In this document: positions 36,013 to 45,226 of the stretch, piece after piece | Layout of the letters: each line of letters starts with the position of its first letter | Numbering within the stretch: position 1 is the first letter of the stretch | DNA from: Prauserella muralis | GTDB lineage: Bacteria > Actinomycetota > Actinomycetes > Mycobacteriales > Pseudonocardiaceae | Length of the DNA stretch: 64,000 nucleotides | NCBI RefSeq assembly: GCF_003202285.1 | Contig: NZ_MASW01000007.1 | Coordinates: 706,093-770,092, forward strand | Direction of reading: 5' to 3' | Program-made: the position numbers and the translations under genes | The notes under the pieces: generated by a model | What the model was told of the DNA's origin: nothing | The model's input: the letters and a program-made list of their open reading frames with translations, nothing else | The model's database searches: none

Positions 36013-37119
36013 ATGACCGAGATCAAGCCCTTCCGCATCGACATCCCGCAGGCCGACCTCGACGACCTCGCCGACCGCCTCGCCCGCACCCGGTTCACCG
36101 AGGAACTGCCCGACGCCGGCACCGACTACGGCGTTCCGGTGAGCCGCGTCCGCGAACTGGTCGAGTACTGGCGCGACAGCCACGACTGGCGCGCGCTCGA
36201 GCGCAGACTCAACGCCCACCCCCAGTTCACCACCGAGATCGACGGCCAGAACATCCACTTCCTGCACGTCCGCTCCGCCGACGAGGACGCCTTCCCGCTG
36301 CTGCTCACCCACGGCTGGCCGGGCAGCGTCGTCGAGTTCCTCGACGTCATCGGCCCGCTCACCGACCCGCGCGGGCACGGTGCCGACGGCCCCGCCTTCC
36401 ACCTGGTGATCCCGTCGATTCCCGGGTTCGGTTTCTCGGGCCCGACGCGGGAGCGGGGCTGGAACCGGTACCGGGTCGCCGCGGCGTGGGCCGCCCTGAT
36501 GGCCCGCCTCGGCTACGAGCGCTACGGCGCGGTCGGCAACGACGGCGGCTCGCTGATCTCGCCGGAGGTCGGCCGGATCGACCCCGAGCACGTCGCGGGC
36601 GTGCACGTCACGCAGATCTTCTCGTTCCCTTCGGGCGACCCGGCCGAGCTGGCGGACCTGACGGAGGAGGAGTCGGCGGCGCTGGCGCACCTGCAGTGGT
36701 TCTGGGAGAAGATGGGCGCGTTCAACACCCTGCAGGCGCAGCAGCCGCAGACCCTGGCGCACGCGCTGGCCGACTCCCCCGCGGGCCTGCTCGGCTGGAA
36801 CGGGCAGCTGCTCGCAGGCCAGGACGACGAGTTCACGGTCGCCAACATCGCGATCTACTGGCTGACCGGCACGGCCGGCTCGGCGGCACGGTTCTACTAC
36901 GAGGACGGTCACGCCGAGCACCCCACGGAGCCGACGACCGTGCCGATCGGCCTGGCCGGGTTCGCCAACGACTTCCAGTCGATCCGGCGGTTCGCCGACC
37001 GCGACCACAAGAACATCGTCTCCTGGAACACCTACGAGTCGGGCGGTCACTACGCCGCCCACGAGGAGCCGGAGCTGCTGGCCGCCGACATCCGGGCGTT
37101 CTTCGGCTCGCTGCGCTGA
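36013..37119 (+). CDS. Epoxide hydrolase (EHN-domain alpha/beta hydrolase)
   Basis: This 368-residue enzyme has the N-terminal EHN lid (PFRIDIPQADLDDLADRLARTRF), oxyanion loop LLLTHGWPGSVVEF, nucleophile Asp in YGAVGNDGGSLIS, and catalytic His in ESGGHYAAHEEPE. This set hydrates epoxides to diols. TAGTCT ends 6 nt before ATG 36013 and there is no ribosome site, so leaderless expression is likely. A 13-bp hairpin terminator follows. Confidence 0.9.
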   Translation: MTEIKPFRIDIPQADLDDLADRLARTRFTEELPDAGTDYGVPVSRVRELVEYWRDSHDWRALERRLNAHPQFTTEIDGQNIHFLHVRSADEDAFPLLLTHGWPGSVVEFLDVIGPLTDPRGHGADGPAFHLVIPSIPGFGFSGPTRERGWNRYRVAAAWAALMARLGYERYGAVGNDGGSLISPEVGRIDPEHVAGVHVTQIFSFPSGDPAELADLTEEESAALAHLQWFWEKMGAFNTLQAQQPQTLAHALADSPAGLLGWNGQLLAGQDDEFTVANIAIYWLTGTAGSAARFYYEDGHAEHPTEPTTVPIGLAGFANDFQSIRRFADRDHKNIVSWNTYESGGHYAAHEEPELLAADIRAFFGSLR

Positions 37120-37143
37120 GCCGGTTCGCCCTGCCCGTTCCGG

Positions 37144-37175
37144 CGCCCGTCCCGGCCGAGCCGCCGGGACGGGCG
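37144..37175 (+). terminator. Terminator after epoxide hydrolase
   Basis: Perfect 13-bp stem CGCCCGTCCCGGC/GCCGGGACGGGCG with a 6-nt loop, 24 nt after the stop codon. Confidence 0.8.
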
Positions 37176-37251
37176 TCGGGCTGATCGGGCAGAATCAGGC
37201 GTCCGCGAACGCACTCGGTCACGAGTGCCCGACCACTGGGGTGCCCGCCAC

Positions 37252-37563
37252 ATGACGCTGACCTGGCTCGGGTGGCTCGCCGGTGTCCTCGGCCTGGTGG
37301 CCGCCGGGTTCGGTGCGGTGCTGCTGCCGCGCCGACGCGCTCGCGCCGGTGGCCGCGCCACCGCGTGGTCGACGGCCCGTTCCGCGATCGACATCGCGGC
37401 GGTGAGCCGCGATGCCTGTCCCGCACGCGTGGCCGAGGCCGAGCACCTGCTGGCCCGTGCCGAGTCGCTGGCCGCGGACCGCGGTGGCGTCGCCGCCGCG
37501 CACCAGGCCACCGAGTACGCCCGGCGCGCCGACCGGCTGTGGCGACAGGCCGCCGATGCATGA
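37252..37563 (+). CDS. Single-pass membrane protein, hypothetical
   Basis: This 103-residue protein has an N-terminal helix (WLGWLAGVLGLVAAGFGAVLL) followed by a basic stop-transfer RRRAR and an all-helical cytoplasmic part (EAEHLLARAESLAADRG). ATG 37252 is preferred; GTG 37225 is possible. Its end overlaps the next gene by 8 nt, so it is the first of three co-translated unknown membrane proteins. Confidence 0.65.
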   Translation: MTLTWLGWLAGVLGLVAAGFGAVLLPRRRARAGGRATAWSTARSAIDIAAVSRDACPARVAEAEHLLARAESLAADRGGVAAAHQATEYARRADRLWRQAADA

Positions 37564-38911
37564 GCGGCGTGCCCGCCGCAGGCCGGAGTGGCTGCGCTGG
37601 GCCTGCCTCGGCGCCGCGGCACTCGCCCTGGGCGTGTTCGTCGTCGCCCAGCGGCAGAGCATCGACGTCAGCTACGGGCGGTCGCCGTCCTCGTCGGACG
37701 GTGTCCAGGAGGGCTCGGCGGGTGAGCTGAGCGACGCGACGGTGCCGCCGGTGGACGAGATGACCGCGATGTTGCGGGCGAACGACGTGGTGCGGCTGCC
37801 CGGCTCGATCGCCCGGTGGGACACCCGCCGGGTCCGGGCCGCCATCGGCGGGCGGGACGTGCGGATCCTGGTGGCGCCACCCGGACTGGACGAGGCCGAA
37901 CGCGACCGGGTGCGCGACGTGGACAACGCCACCATCCGGGTGATCGGCCTGCGCGTGACCGGCGACGTCTACCAGGCGACGGCCGACTCCCTGCCGGGCT
38001 GGCGCTCGCAGTTCGCCACGGGCGACGTCACCAGTCTGCTGCTGACGATGATCGCCGGGCTGCACGACGAGCCGAGCCCTCCGGACGTCGACCTGCTCCG
38101 CTGGCGGGAACCTGCCGCCGCCGAGATCGGCCGCGTCGCGGCGGCGCTGCGGGAGCGCGGCACCTACGTCGGCGAGGGAGCCACCGTGACCAGGGTGCCC
38201 GCCGAGCGGGCCCGCTCGGCTCTTCCCGGCGGAGCGCTGTTCGTGGTGCTGCCGCAGCAGCCGTTCACGGCCGCGCTGCCCCGCTTCGGTCCCGCGCTGA
38301 CCCGGCTGTTCCCCGGAAGGCCGATCGTCGTGCAGTACGGCTCGTGGATCGAGTACCACGGTCCGCGGGCCGCCGGCTTCGCCGAGGTGGCCGCCGCGAG
38401 CTTCTACGCGCAGTTCGGCGACCGGCTCAGCACCTACGCCTATCCGCAGTCGGCGGTGCTCGGCGCCTACCTGGACCGGGTGACCGACGTCCGGTACGCG
38501 GGCCTGTTCGACCGGCCGCTGCCCTACCAGCCACCCGACCCGCTGCGGGTGGCGCTGCCCGCGCTGCCGTGGGTGTTCGCCGGGTGCGTCGCCGTGTTCG
38601 TGGTGCTGTCGGTGCGTCCTGGCCGGCGCTCCAGCGTCGTGGCGGAGCGCCGGGGCTCGCCCGCACGGCTCGCCGGGCTCACCGCACTGGCCGTCGAGGT
38701 GTCCGCGCTGACCGACGGTCCCAGTGACGCCGCCTTGACCAGGGCGATCACCGCGCTGACCGCGGCGAGGGAGGCGCTCGGCAGGCGCCTCGCCGAGCCG
38801 CATGTGCACGCGCTGCTCGACCAGGCGGAAGCGGAGCTTGCCGACACCGCCCGGCTGCTGGGCCGCAAGGACTACCGCCCCGACGTGTACCTGCGGGGCG
38901 CGCTGGCATGA
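37556..38911 (+). CDS. Two-helix membrane protein, hypothetical
   Basis: This 451-residue protein has a helix at about residues 14-30 (ACLGAAALALGVFVVAQR), a long extracytoplasmic region (about 35-335), a second helix (ALPWVFAGCVAVFVVLSV) and a cytoplasmic helical tail. The external part contains no motif I know. ATG 37556 lies 8 nt inside the previous gene; the stop overlaps the next gene (ATGA). Confidence 0.75.
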   Translation: MHERRARRRPEWLRWACLGAAALALGVFVVAQRQSIDVSYGRSPSSSDGVQEGSAGELSDATVPPVDEMTAMLRANDVVRLPGSIARWDTRRVRAAIGGRDVRILVAPPGLDEAERDRVRDVDNATIRVIGLRVTGDVYQATADSLPGWRSQFATGDVTSLLLTMIAGLHDEPSPPDVDLLRWREPAAAEIGRVAAALRERGTYVGEGATVTRVPAERARSALPGGALFVVLPQQPFTAALPRFGPALTRLFPGRPIVVQYGSWIEYHGPRAAGFAEVAAASFYAQFGDRLSTYAYPQSAVLGAYLDRVTDVRYAGLFDRPLPYQPPDPLRVALPALPWVFAGCVAVFVVLSVRPGRRSSVVAERRGSPARLAGLTALAVEVSALTDGPSDAALTRAITALTAAREALGRRLAEPHVHALLDQAEAELADTARLLGRKDYRPDVYLRGALA

Positions 38912-39837
38912 GCAGGATCCGGCATTTCCTCGGCACACCGTTCGGCCTGGCCGTGCTCGCCTGCGCCGTGGTCGCGGGCTGGGCACTGTGGACCGGCGGG
39001 CTCTTCGACGGGGCGCTGCGACGGGAGGTGCGCTCGTCGTCGGTCTACGCGGCCGAGGGCGTCGAGCTGGACGAGGGCGCGGCCGAGCGGATCATCGGCA
39101 ACCGCAGGCTCGTCGTGGCGTTCCTGGAACCCGGGTCCGACCTGGCGGCTGGCTGCGACGACGCGAAAGGCGCCGCGGACGGCAACCTCGTGCTCCTGCT
39201 CAGCCAGGGCAGCGGGCGGGACGAGCAGGGCGACGACTACGACGCGTACGGCTGCGCCTTGTTCCCCGACGCCGACGACGAGAACCTCGGTAAAGCCCTC
39301 GTGGCCGAGAACCTCATCCGCAGCGGCATCGACCAGTTCCCCGACCGGCCGCTCGAGGCGCTGAAGGTCATCGTCGTCAACTACGACCTGCTGGTGAAGG
39401 CGGGCACCGTCGCCGACGGGGCGCGCACGATCAGCCCCTCGCTGCCGCGCTATCTGATCGCCGCGGCCGCACTCGGTGGCGTGGTCGCCGGGGCGGCGAG
39501 CCTCTACCTCACGGCCCGGAGGGCGGGCCGGATCGCCGTCCGCCGCCGGGAGCGCCGGGACGCGGCCGCCGATGCCCGCAGCGTGCTCAGCGCGGGCGCG
39601 GCGGTGCTCGCGCAGCAGATCATCGACCTCGACCACCGGTTCGCCCTGCTGACCAAACGGGACCGCACGCGACGCCACGAGCTCACGAACCGGTACCGGG
39701 CGATCGTGTCCGACTACACCGCACTGCTGGACGCGCTGTCGGCGGCCGGGGCCGATGACGAGGCCGAGTTGCGCAGGCTGACCGAGCGGATCGACCGCCT
39801 CGCCGAGCGCTGCCGCAGGCTCGCCGCCCAGACCTGA
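38908..39837 (+). CDS. Two-helix membrane protein with coiled tail, hypothetical
   Basis: This 309-residue protein has an N-terminal helix (GLAVLACAVVAGWALW), an external domain with Cys in AAGCDDAKG and YGCALFPD that may form a disulfide, a second helix (LIAAAALGGVVAGAASLYL), then a charged cytoplasmic helical tail. Topology copies its upstream neighbour. Third gene of the operon; it ends 3 nt from a convergent GNAT gene. Confidence 0.75.
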   Translation: MSRIRHFLGTPFGLAVLACAVVAGWALWTGGLFDGALRREVRSSSVYAAEGVELDEGAAERIIGNRRLVVAFLEPGSDLAAGCDDAKGAADGNLVLLLSQGSGRDEQGDDYDAYGCALFPDADDENLGKALVAENLIRSGIDQFPDRPLEALKVIVVNYDLLVKAGTVADGARTISPSLPRYLIAAAALGGVVAGAASLYLTARRAGRIAVRRRERRDAAADARSVLSAGAAVLAQQIIDLDHRFALLTKRDRTRRHELTNRYRAIVSDYTALLDALSAAGADDEAELRRLTERIDRLAERCRRLAAQT

Positions 39838-39840
39838 TCG

Positions 39841-40341
39841 TCACCGGGTCGCCGCGCGCACGTCCTTGACGTAGCGGTGGCAGGGCACCGCGATGGTGCC
39901 GTCCTCCACGGCCGCGCCGTAGTCGAACGCGCCCTCGTCCCGCCAGCCGCGCCGCTCGTAGAAGCGCCGCGCGCGGTCGTTGCCCGCCACCACCGCCAGC
40001 CACGCCCGCGGATGCCCGGCCTCGGCGACGAGCCGCTCGGCCTCGTCCAGCAGCACGTCCGCGACGCCGGATCCGCGATGGCCGGCCGCGACGTAGACCT
40101 GCTCCACCTCGTCGTCGACCACCATGACGAAGCCCGCGATCTCCTGCCCCGCCACGGCGACCGTGGTGTCGGCGACCCGCTGCTGCGCTCGCACCGCGAA
40201 GGACTCCGGGGTCCGGACCGCCACGAGATCCCGGGGCACCCGGCCGTCGTGCCCGTCGTGCCAGCCGAGCCGCCAGATCTCCGCCACGGCCGGTGCGTCG
40301 TCGGGTGCCGCCGGTCGCAGCCGCCATCGCCGGTCGTTCAC
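39841..40341 (-). CDS. GNAT family N-acetyltransferase
   Basis: This 166-residue protein has EVEQVYVAAGHRGSGVADVLLDEAE (acetyl-CoA loop H-R-G-x-G-x-A) and NDRARRFYERRGWRDEGAFDYG near the C-terminus. GTG 40341 has GGGGAGG 4 nt upstream; the longer frame to 40983 runs through the ATPase gene and is rejected. Substrate unknown. Confidence 0.87.
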   Translation of the reverse strand: MNDRRWRLRPAAPDDAPAVAEIWRLGWHDGHDGRVPRDLVAVRTPESFAVRAQQRVADTTVAVAGQEIAGFVMVVDDEVEQVYVAAGHRGSGVADVLLDEAERLVAEAGHPRAWLAVVAGNDRARRFYERRGWRDEGAFDYGAAVEDGTIAVPCHRYVKDVRAATR

Positions 40342-40388
40342 GGTGCCTCCCCAGTGCCAACAGCAGTCCCGTGAACCTACGCCGCCCG

Positions 40389-41573
40389 CTAACGCTTCGG
40401 CCAGTGCCACGACGGCTCGTCCAGCCGTCCCTGGCCCTCGACGACCGTCGCGCCGGACTCCTTGACCAGTTCCACCATGCCGGTGTCGGAGCCACGTTCC
40501 TCCGCCACGGCGTCGAGCGCGCGGACCAGCGGCGCGGCGTGGGTCACCACGACGAGCTGCGTGCGTTCGGCGGCGGTGCCGATCAGCTCCGCCAGCGGTG
40601 CCAGCAGCTCGGGATGCAGGCTGGTCTCCGGCTCGTTGAGCACCAGCAGCTCCGGCGGCCGGGGCGTGAGCAGCGCGGCGACGAGCAGCAGGTAGCGCAG
40701 CGTGCCGTCGGAGAGTTCGGCCGCGGCCAGCGGACGCAGCAGCCCGTGCTGGTGGAACCGCACATCGAACCGGCCCGCGTGCGACGCGACCGCCACCGAC
40801 GAGCCGGGAAACGCCCTGTCGATCGCCGCGTCGAGCACGGCGGCGTCGCCCATCTCCTGGATCGTGCGCAGCGCCGAGGCAAGGTCGCCGCCGTCCGCGC
40901 CGAGCACGGGGGTGCGGGTGCCGATCCTGGCCGCCCGCGCCGGGGCGTCGCGGTCGGTGCGGAACTGGTCGTAGAACCGCCACGAGCGGATGCGCTCACG
41001 CACCGTCAGCAGCTCCGGCGTGTGCCGCGGGTCGGCGAACGCGCTGAGGATGCTGTCGGTCGCGCGGACCGCGTGCACCTGTTCTGCCCAGCGCCCGCTG
41101 TCGTCGCGGAACCGGGCCGTCACCGGGTGCCGGTCGGCGAGCAGCGCCGACGGCCGCAGCACCGGGCCCGCCCACACGGCCTCCCGCTTGATCTCGGGGT
41201 CGTGGGCGAACAGCGTCGTGTCCGGATCCACCTGCGGAAGGCCGAGGTCGATGGCGTAGCCGAACTCGGTCCCCGCGAAGCCGAGCCGCACGCCGACCCG
41301 CTGCTTGCGCACCGTGCCCTGCGCGGGCGCACGTCCCTCCCGCGTCGCGCTGGTCGTGGTCTCCGGGCCCGCCCACAGCGCCGAGGCGAGCCCGCCTTCC
41401 CTTGCCACCGCAGCCACGGCACCCTCGCGCGCCGCGGCGGCGAGCGTGTTCAGCGCCCGGTACAGGTTGGACTTCCCGCTGCCGTTGGCCCCGGTGACCA
41501 CGGTCAGCGCCCGCAGTGGCAGCACGAGCCTGCGCAGCGAGCGGTAGTTCTCGACGGCCAGTGTGGTCAGCAC
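40389..41573 (-). CDS. AAA family ATPase (RecF/OLD-like)
   Basis: This 394-residue protein has Walker A VVTGANGSGKSNLYRAL (about residues 25-41), signature-like LSDGTLRYLLL, Walker B LLVLNEPETSLHPELL and a switch LVVVTHA. This is the AAA_21 type of SMC-like ATPase lacking the coiled arm. No nuclease or toxin partner is adjacent. I chose GTG 41573, 16 nt after the CopD-like stop; TTG 41603 would overlap it. Confidence 0.85.
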   Translation of the reverse strand: MLTTLAVENYRSLRRLVLPLRALTVVTGANGSGKSNLYRALNTLAAAAREGAVAAVAREGGLASALWAGPETTTSATREGRAPAQGTVRKQRVGVRLGFAGTEFGYAIDLGLPQVDPDTTLFAHDPEIKREAVWAGPVLRPSALLADRHPVTARFRDDSGRWAEQVHAVRATDSILSAFADPRHTPELLTVRERIRSWRFYDQFRTDRDAPARAARIGTRTPVLGADGGDLASALRTIQEMGDAAVLDAAIDRAFPGSSVAVASHAGRFDVRFHQHGLLRPLAAAELSDGTLRYLLLVAALLTPRPPELLVLNEPETSLHPELLAPLAELIGTAAERTQLVVVTHAAPLVRALDAVAEERGSDTGMVELVKESGATVVEGQGRLDEPSWHWPKR

Positions 41574-41589
41574 GCCTGCGACCGTAGCG

Positions 41590-42030
41590 TCAACCGCCGA
41601 CAAGGCCGGTGGCCAGCAGCACCACGCCGAGCGAACCGGTGAGCGCGGCCACCGACGCGGTGCGCGCCAGGCGCGGGCGGCCCTTTCCCTGCGCGATGCC
41701 GTGCACCGACGTGGCCGCCATGACCAGCGCGAACAGCGTCAGCTTCGCCACGAGCACCCGCCCGTAGCCGGGCTCGGCCAGCGACTGCCACGTCACCCCG
41801 TGCCGCCACGCGAGCAGCCAGCCGGTGGCGATCTGGCTCGGCAGCAACACGGCCATCGTGACGACGGCGAACCGGCGGCCCACCGAGCGCAGGAGCGTCG
41901 CGCGCTGCTCCAGGCCCAGCAGGGCACGCACCGGGGGCAGAACCACCGCTGTGAGCGTCAGCTGCCCGCCCACCCACAGCGCCGCGCCGACCACGTGCAC
42001 GAACCGCACCAGGGTCCAGACGTCGATCAC
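41590..42030 (-). CDS. CopD-like copper resistance/transport membrane protein
   Basis: This 146-residue, four-helix protein begins WTLVRFVHVVGAALWVGGQLTLTAVVLPPVRAL, the hallmark of CopD-type domains with an early conserved His. GTG 42030 overlaps the stop of the copper nitrite reductase by 4 nt, so it may help supply copper to that enzyme. The specific activity is inferred from context. Confidence 0.8.
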   Translation of the reverse strand: MIDVWTLVRFVHVVGAALWVGGQLTLTAVVLPPVRALLGLEQRATLLRSVGRRFAVVTMAVLLPSQIATGWLLAWRHGVTWQSLAEPGYGRVLVAKLTLFALVMAATSVHGIAQGKGRPRLARTASVAALTGSLGVVLLATGLVGG

Positions 42031-44522
42031 CGGGTCACCGCCACGATGCCGTGCGCGCCGCCCTCGGCGTGGCGCATGTCGTGGTCGACGAACGGGTAGC
42101 GGCCCGGCTCGGGAAACGTCAGCTCGGCGAAACCGCCCTGTGCCGCGGCGAGGTCGAGCGTCTGCGCGCCACCCGCCGCCCCGGGCCGCAGCAGCCAGGC
42201 GCCCTCCTTGTACACAGTGTCGAACTGGCCGCCGACCACGTGGAAGCTCAGCGTGCCGCCGGGGCCCGCGTTGACCACCCAGAACCGCACCCGCTCGCCG
42301 GTACGGGCGGGCAGCGGCGCGTGATCGTACTGCCCGGCGGCGCCGTTGAAGTGCCAGCCGTCGGGCCTGCCTTGCACGATCCGGCTCACCTGGGCGTCAC
42401 TGCCCGGCGCGCCGCCGTAGAGCTCGCCGCCGACCAGCAGGTACTCGCGGTCCACCGGAGGCAGCCGTGGCGGGTCGATGATGACCGCGCCGTACATGCC
42501 GTTGGCGATGTGCTGCGACATCGGCATGGTCGAGCAGTGGTACAGCCACGCCCCGGCACGCGTCGCCGTGAACCGGTAGACCAGCCGCTGCCCTGGTTCG
42601 ATGGTGCGCATCGGTTCGTTCGGGGCGAGGGCACCGGCGTGGAAGTCGATGCTGTGCCCCACCGTGCCGTCGTTGACGAGCGTGATCTCGAAGCGGTCGC
42701 CCACCCTGCCGCGCAGCACCGGGCCCGGCACGGTGCCGCCGAACGTCCAGCGCCGCTCGTGCCGTCCCGGCGCGATCTCGATCTCGCGTTCGGTGACGCG
42801 CAGCCGGACGCGGTGCACCGTGCCCCGCGGCGCGGGTGCCAGCGCGGCATTCCTGGGCTGGGCCACACCATGGACGGCGTCGTCCTGAGTGGACGGCGGG
42901 GACTCGCCGGTGCGAATGGTCATGGTCATTCCGGCGGCGCGATGCCCGGCGATGGTGCACCAGCCGGTCAGCTCGCCGTCGATCACCCCGGCGTCGAGCA
43001 GTTCGGTCTCGCCCTGGCTCAGCCTGCTCGTGTGGGCGCCTCCCGCCAGCCTCAGGTCGTGCGGCATCGCGTCGGCGTTGGTGACCCGCAGCATCAGGTG
43101 TGTGCCCTCGGCAACGGTGATCACGGCGGGGCTCACGCGCATCGCCGCGAGTTCGACGTCGACGGTGCGCACGGGGCCGTCGGGTGCGGGACCGCCCGTA
43201 CCGCCGCTGACGGCGAACCCGGCAGCCACCAGCGTGGCGGCCGCTCCCAGGGCGACACCGGCCAGGCTGCCCCCGCCCTGCCGCGGCGCGGGCAGCGCGC
43301 CGTGCACCGCCACGGGCGCGGCGACGCTCAGCGCGAGCACGGCGAACCCGCCGAACGCGCCGGCCGCGAGCGCCCAGCCCAGCAGTGGCCACGGACCCGG
43401 CAGGCCGAGCACCACCAGCGGCACCGCCGCGTTCGCGGCCACCAGCCTGGGCAGCCACAGCCGGTCCAGCACCGCGGCGACCCGCTTGTGCTCCGCGGGC
43501 CCGCGGCCGAGCACGGCGGGCAGCAGTTGCGTGAGCGCGCCCACGAGGATCTGCGCCCCGAAGCCGACGACCACCATCGGCAGCAGCCGGTCGACCACAG
43601 TGGACACCGGTGTCCCGGCAGCCAGCCACACCGACTCGGCCCCGAGCGCCACGAGCAGCCAGCCCGTCGCCGCGGCGAGCAGCCACGGCGCGGACCGCGC
43701 GGGCCGGGTGCGCAGCAGCGCCGTCGCGAACGGCGCCAGGCAGACCGCCGTCGCCGCCGCGTAGAGCACGAGCCCCGCCACGGCGAGCTGCGTCACCGCG
43801 ACGGCGAACCCGGTCGCCGCCAGCGCCAGCCCGGCCAGCAGCACCGGCAGGCAGCGCCGCGCCGTGCGCACCGAGCCGTCGGGCATGTGCACCCGCAGCG
43901 CCGTCGGCCACAGCGTGAACAGCGTGCCGAGCACCGAGAGGCCCAGCCAGCCCAGGAGCGTCAGGTGCACGTGCGCGCCCCACATGCGGCCGTAGCCGCC
44001 GAGACCGCCCGCGGTGAGGGCCCCGCCGAACACGCCGCCCACGGCGAGTGACGCCGACGCCGCCGCGTAGTACGCGGTGAGGTAGGCGTAGCTGCCCGCC
44101 AGCGCTCGCCTGCGGGTGCGCAGCAGGTGCCAGGCGTGCACGGTGGCCAGCACCGACACGCCGGTGGCGCCCGTGCCGGCCAGCCAGTGCACGTCGAGCA
44201 GCACACCGAGCAGTACCAGGAGCACGGAGGCGTTGAGCACGGCCAGTCCCAGGGCCATCCGGCGCTCCGGCGGCGAGGGCGCCCGGCACAGCGCCGCGAC
44301 GAAGTGCTCCGACCACACGATGATCGCGTTGGTGACGGCGCCGAGCAGGAACGCGTGCAGGGCGAGCCACGCGGGCAGGCCGAGCGCGTCGTGGGTCACG
44401 AGCAGGGTGACGGCGACGGCCAGCCACGCCAGCACGAGCAGGTTGCCCCACGCGGTCAGCGGTCCCTTGAGCCGCCGCGGCCTGCCCGGAGGGGCCAGGC
44501 CGAGGTCGATGGAGGTGCTCAT
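42027..44522 (-). CDS. Membrane-fused copper nitrite reductase / multicopper oxidase
   Basis: This 831-residue protein has three parts. Residues 20-440 form about 12 helices with several His (HAFLLGAVTNAIIVWSEHF; GAHVHLTLLGW). Residues 450-540 are a cupredoxin with a full type 1 copper set (H488, C522, H527, M532). Residues 560-831 are a NirK-like core with type 1 ligands H623, C663, H671, M676, type 2 ligands H628, H662, H814, and catalytic D626 and H761. It follows narI by ATGA overlap, so nitrite from NarGHI is probably reduced to NO by the same operon. Confidence 0.88.
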   Translation of the reverse strand: MSTSIDLGLAPPGRPRRLKGPLTAWGNLLVLAWLAVAVTLLVTHDALGLPAWLALHAFLLGAVTNAIIVWSEHFVAALCRAPSPPERRMALGLAVLNASVLLVLLGVLLDVHWLAGTGATGVSVLATVHAWHLLRTRRRALAGSYAYLTAYYAAASASLAVGGVFGGALTAGGLGGYGRMWGAHVHLTLLGWLGLSVLGTLFTLWPTALRVHMPDGSVRTARRCLPVLLAGLALAATGFAVAVTQLAVAGLVLYAAATAVCLAPFATALLRTRPARSAPWLLAAATGWLLVALGAESVWLAAGTPVSTVVDRLLPMVVVGFGAQILVGALTQLLPAVLGRGPAEHKRVAAVLDRLWLPRLVAANAAVPLVVLGLPGPWPLLGWALAAGAFGGFAVLALSVAAPVAVHGALPAPRQGGGSLAGVALGAAATLVAAGFAVSGGTGGPAPDGPVRTVDVELAAMRVSPAVITVAEGTHLMLRVTNADAMPHDLRLAGGAHTSRLSQGETELLDAGVIDGELTGWCTIAGHRAAGMTMTIRTGESPPSTQDDAVHGVAQPRNAALAPAPRGTVHRVRLRVTEREIEIAPGRHERRWTFGGTVPGPVLRGRVGDRFEITLVNDGTVGHSIDFHAGALAPNEPMRTIEPGQRLVYRFTATRAGAWLYHCSTMPMSQHIANGMYGAVIIDPPRLPPVDREYLLVGGELYGGAPGSDAQVSRIVQGRPDGWHFNGAAGQYDHAPLPARTGERVRFWVVNAGPGGTLSFHVVGGQFDTVYKEGAWLLRPGAAGGAQTLDLAAAQGGFAELTFPEPGRYPFVDHDMRHAEGGAHGIVAVTR

Positions 44523-45226
44523 CGCCCTGCGGTCTCCGGAACCCGGGCCGCCGAGCGCCTGCGGTAGACGACGTAGGGGCGCCACAGGTAGGCGATCGGT
44601 GCCGACCACACGTGCACGAGCCGCGTGAACGGCCACATCGCCAGAAACACCCACGCCGAGATCGCGTGCAGCTGGTACACCATCGGCGCACCGCTCATGA
44701 GAGACGCGTCGGGCTGGAAGTAGAAGATGCCGCGGAACCAGACGGCCACCGTCTCGCGGTAGTCGTAGCCGGGGCCGAGGAGGTTGACGCCGACGGTCTC
44801 GGCCATGCCGAGGGCGATCACCACGGCCAGCACCGCGAACATCGCCTTGTCCATGCGGGTCGTGGTGCGGCGCACCCGGCCGTTGACGAAGCGGCGGGCC
44901 AGCAGCAGCCCGAGCCCGGCCACCACCATCACCCCGGCGACGGTGCCCGCACCGACGGCGACGACGTGGTAGACGTGCTCGGAGACGCCGACCGCCTCGG
45001 TCCACGACTTCGGCACCAGCAGGCCCAGGACGTGCCCGGCGATCGCCGCGAACGCCCCGAGGTGGAACAGCGGCGAGCCCAGCCGCAGCCAGCGGTTCTC
45101 CAGCACCTGCGTGGTGCGGGTCGTCCAGCCGAACTGGTCGGCGCGCCAGCGCCACACGTGCCCCACTACGAACACGGTCAGCGCCACGTAGGGCAGCACG
45201 GCCCACAGCGCGATGTCGGCGGTCAT
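44519..45226 (-). CDS. narI: Respiratory nitrate reductase gamma subunit
   Basis: This 235-residue membrane cytochrome b feeds quinol electrons to NarGH. Five helices are visible. Heme-ligand histidines occur in SPLFHLGAFAAIAGHVLG and YQLHAISAWVFLAMWPFTRLVHVWSAP. ATG 45226 lies in the narJ stop (ATGA). Confidence 0.95.
   Translation of the reverse strand: MTADIALWAVLPYVALTVFVVGHVWRWRADQFGWTTRTTQVLENRWLRLGSPLFHLGAFAAIAGHVLGLLVPKSWTEAVGVSEHVYHVVAVGAGTVAGVMVVAGLGLLLARRFVNGRVRRTTTRMDKAMFAVLAVVIALGMAETVGVNLLGPGYDYRETVAVWFRGIFYFQPDASLMSGAPMVYQLHAISAWVFLAMWPFTRLVHVWSAPIAYLWRPYVVYRRRSAARVPETAGR

Noticed and set aside
42027-44522. Loss of the catalytic His of nitrite reductase (GGQFD instead of GGHGD)
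   Set aside because: The alternative alignment places the catalytic His in SFHVVGG (H761), as in AniA-type enzymes, so the active site appears complete.
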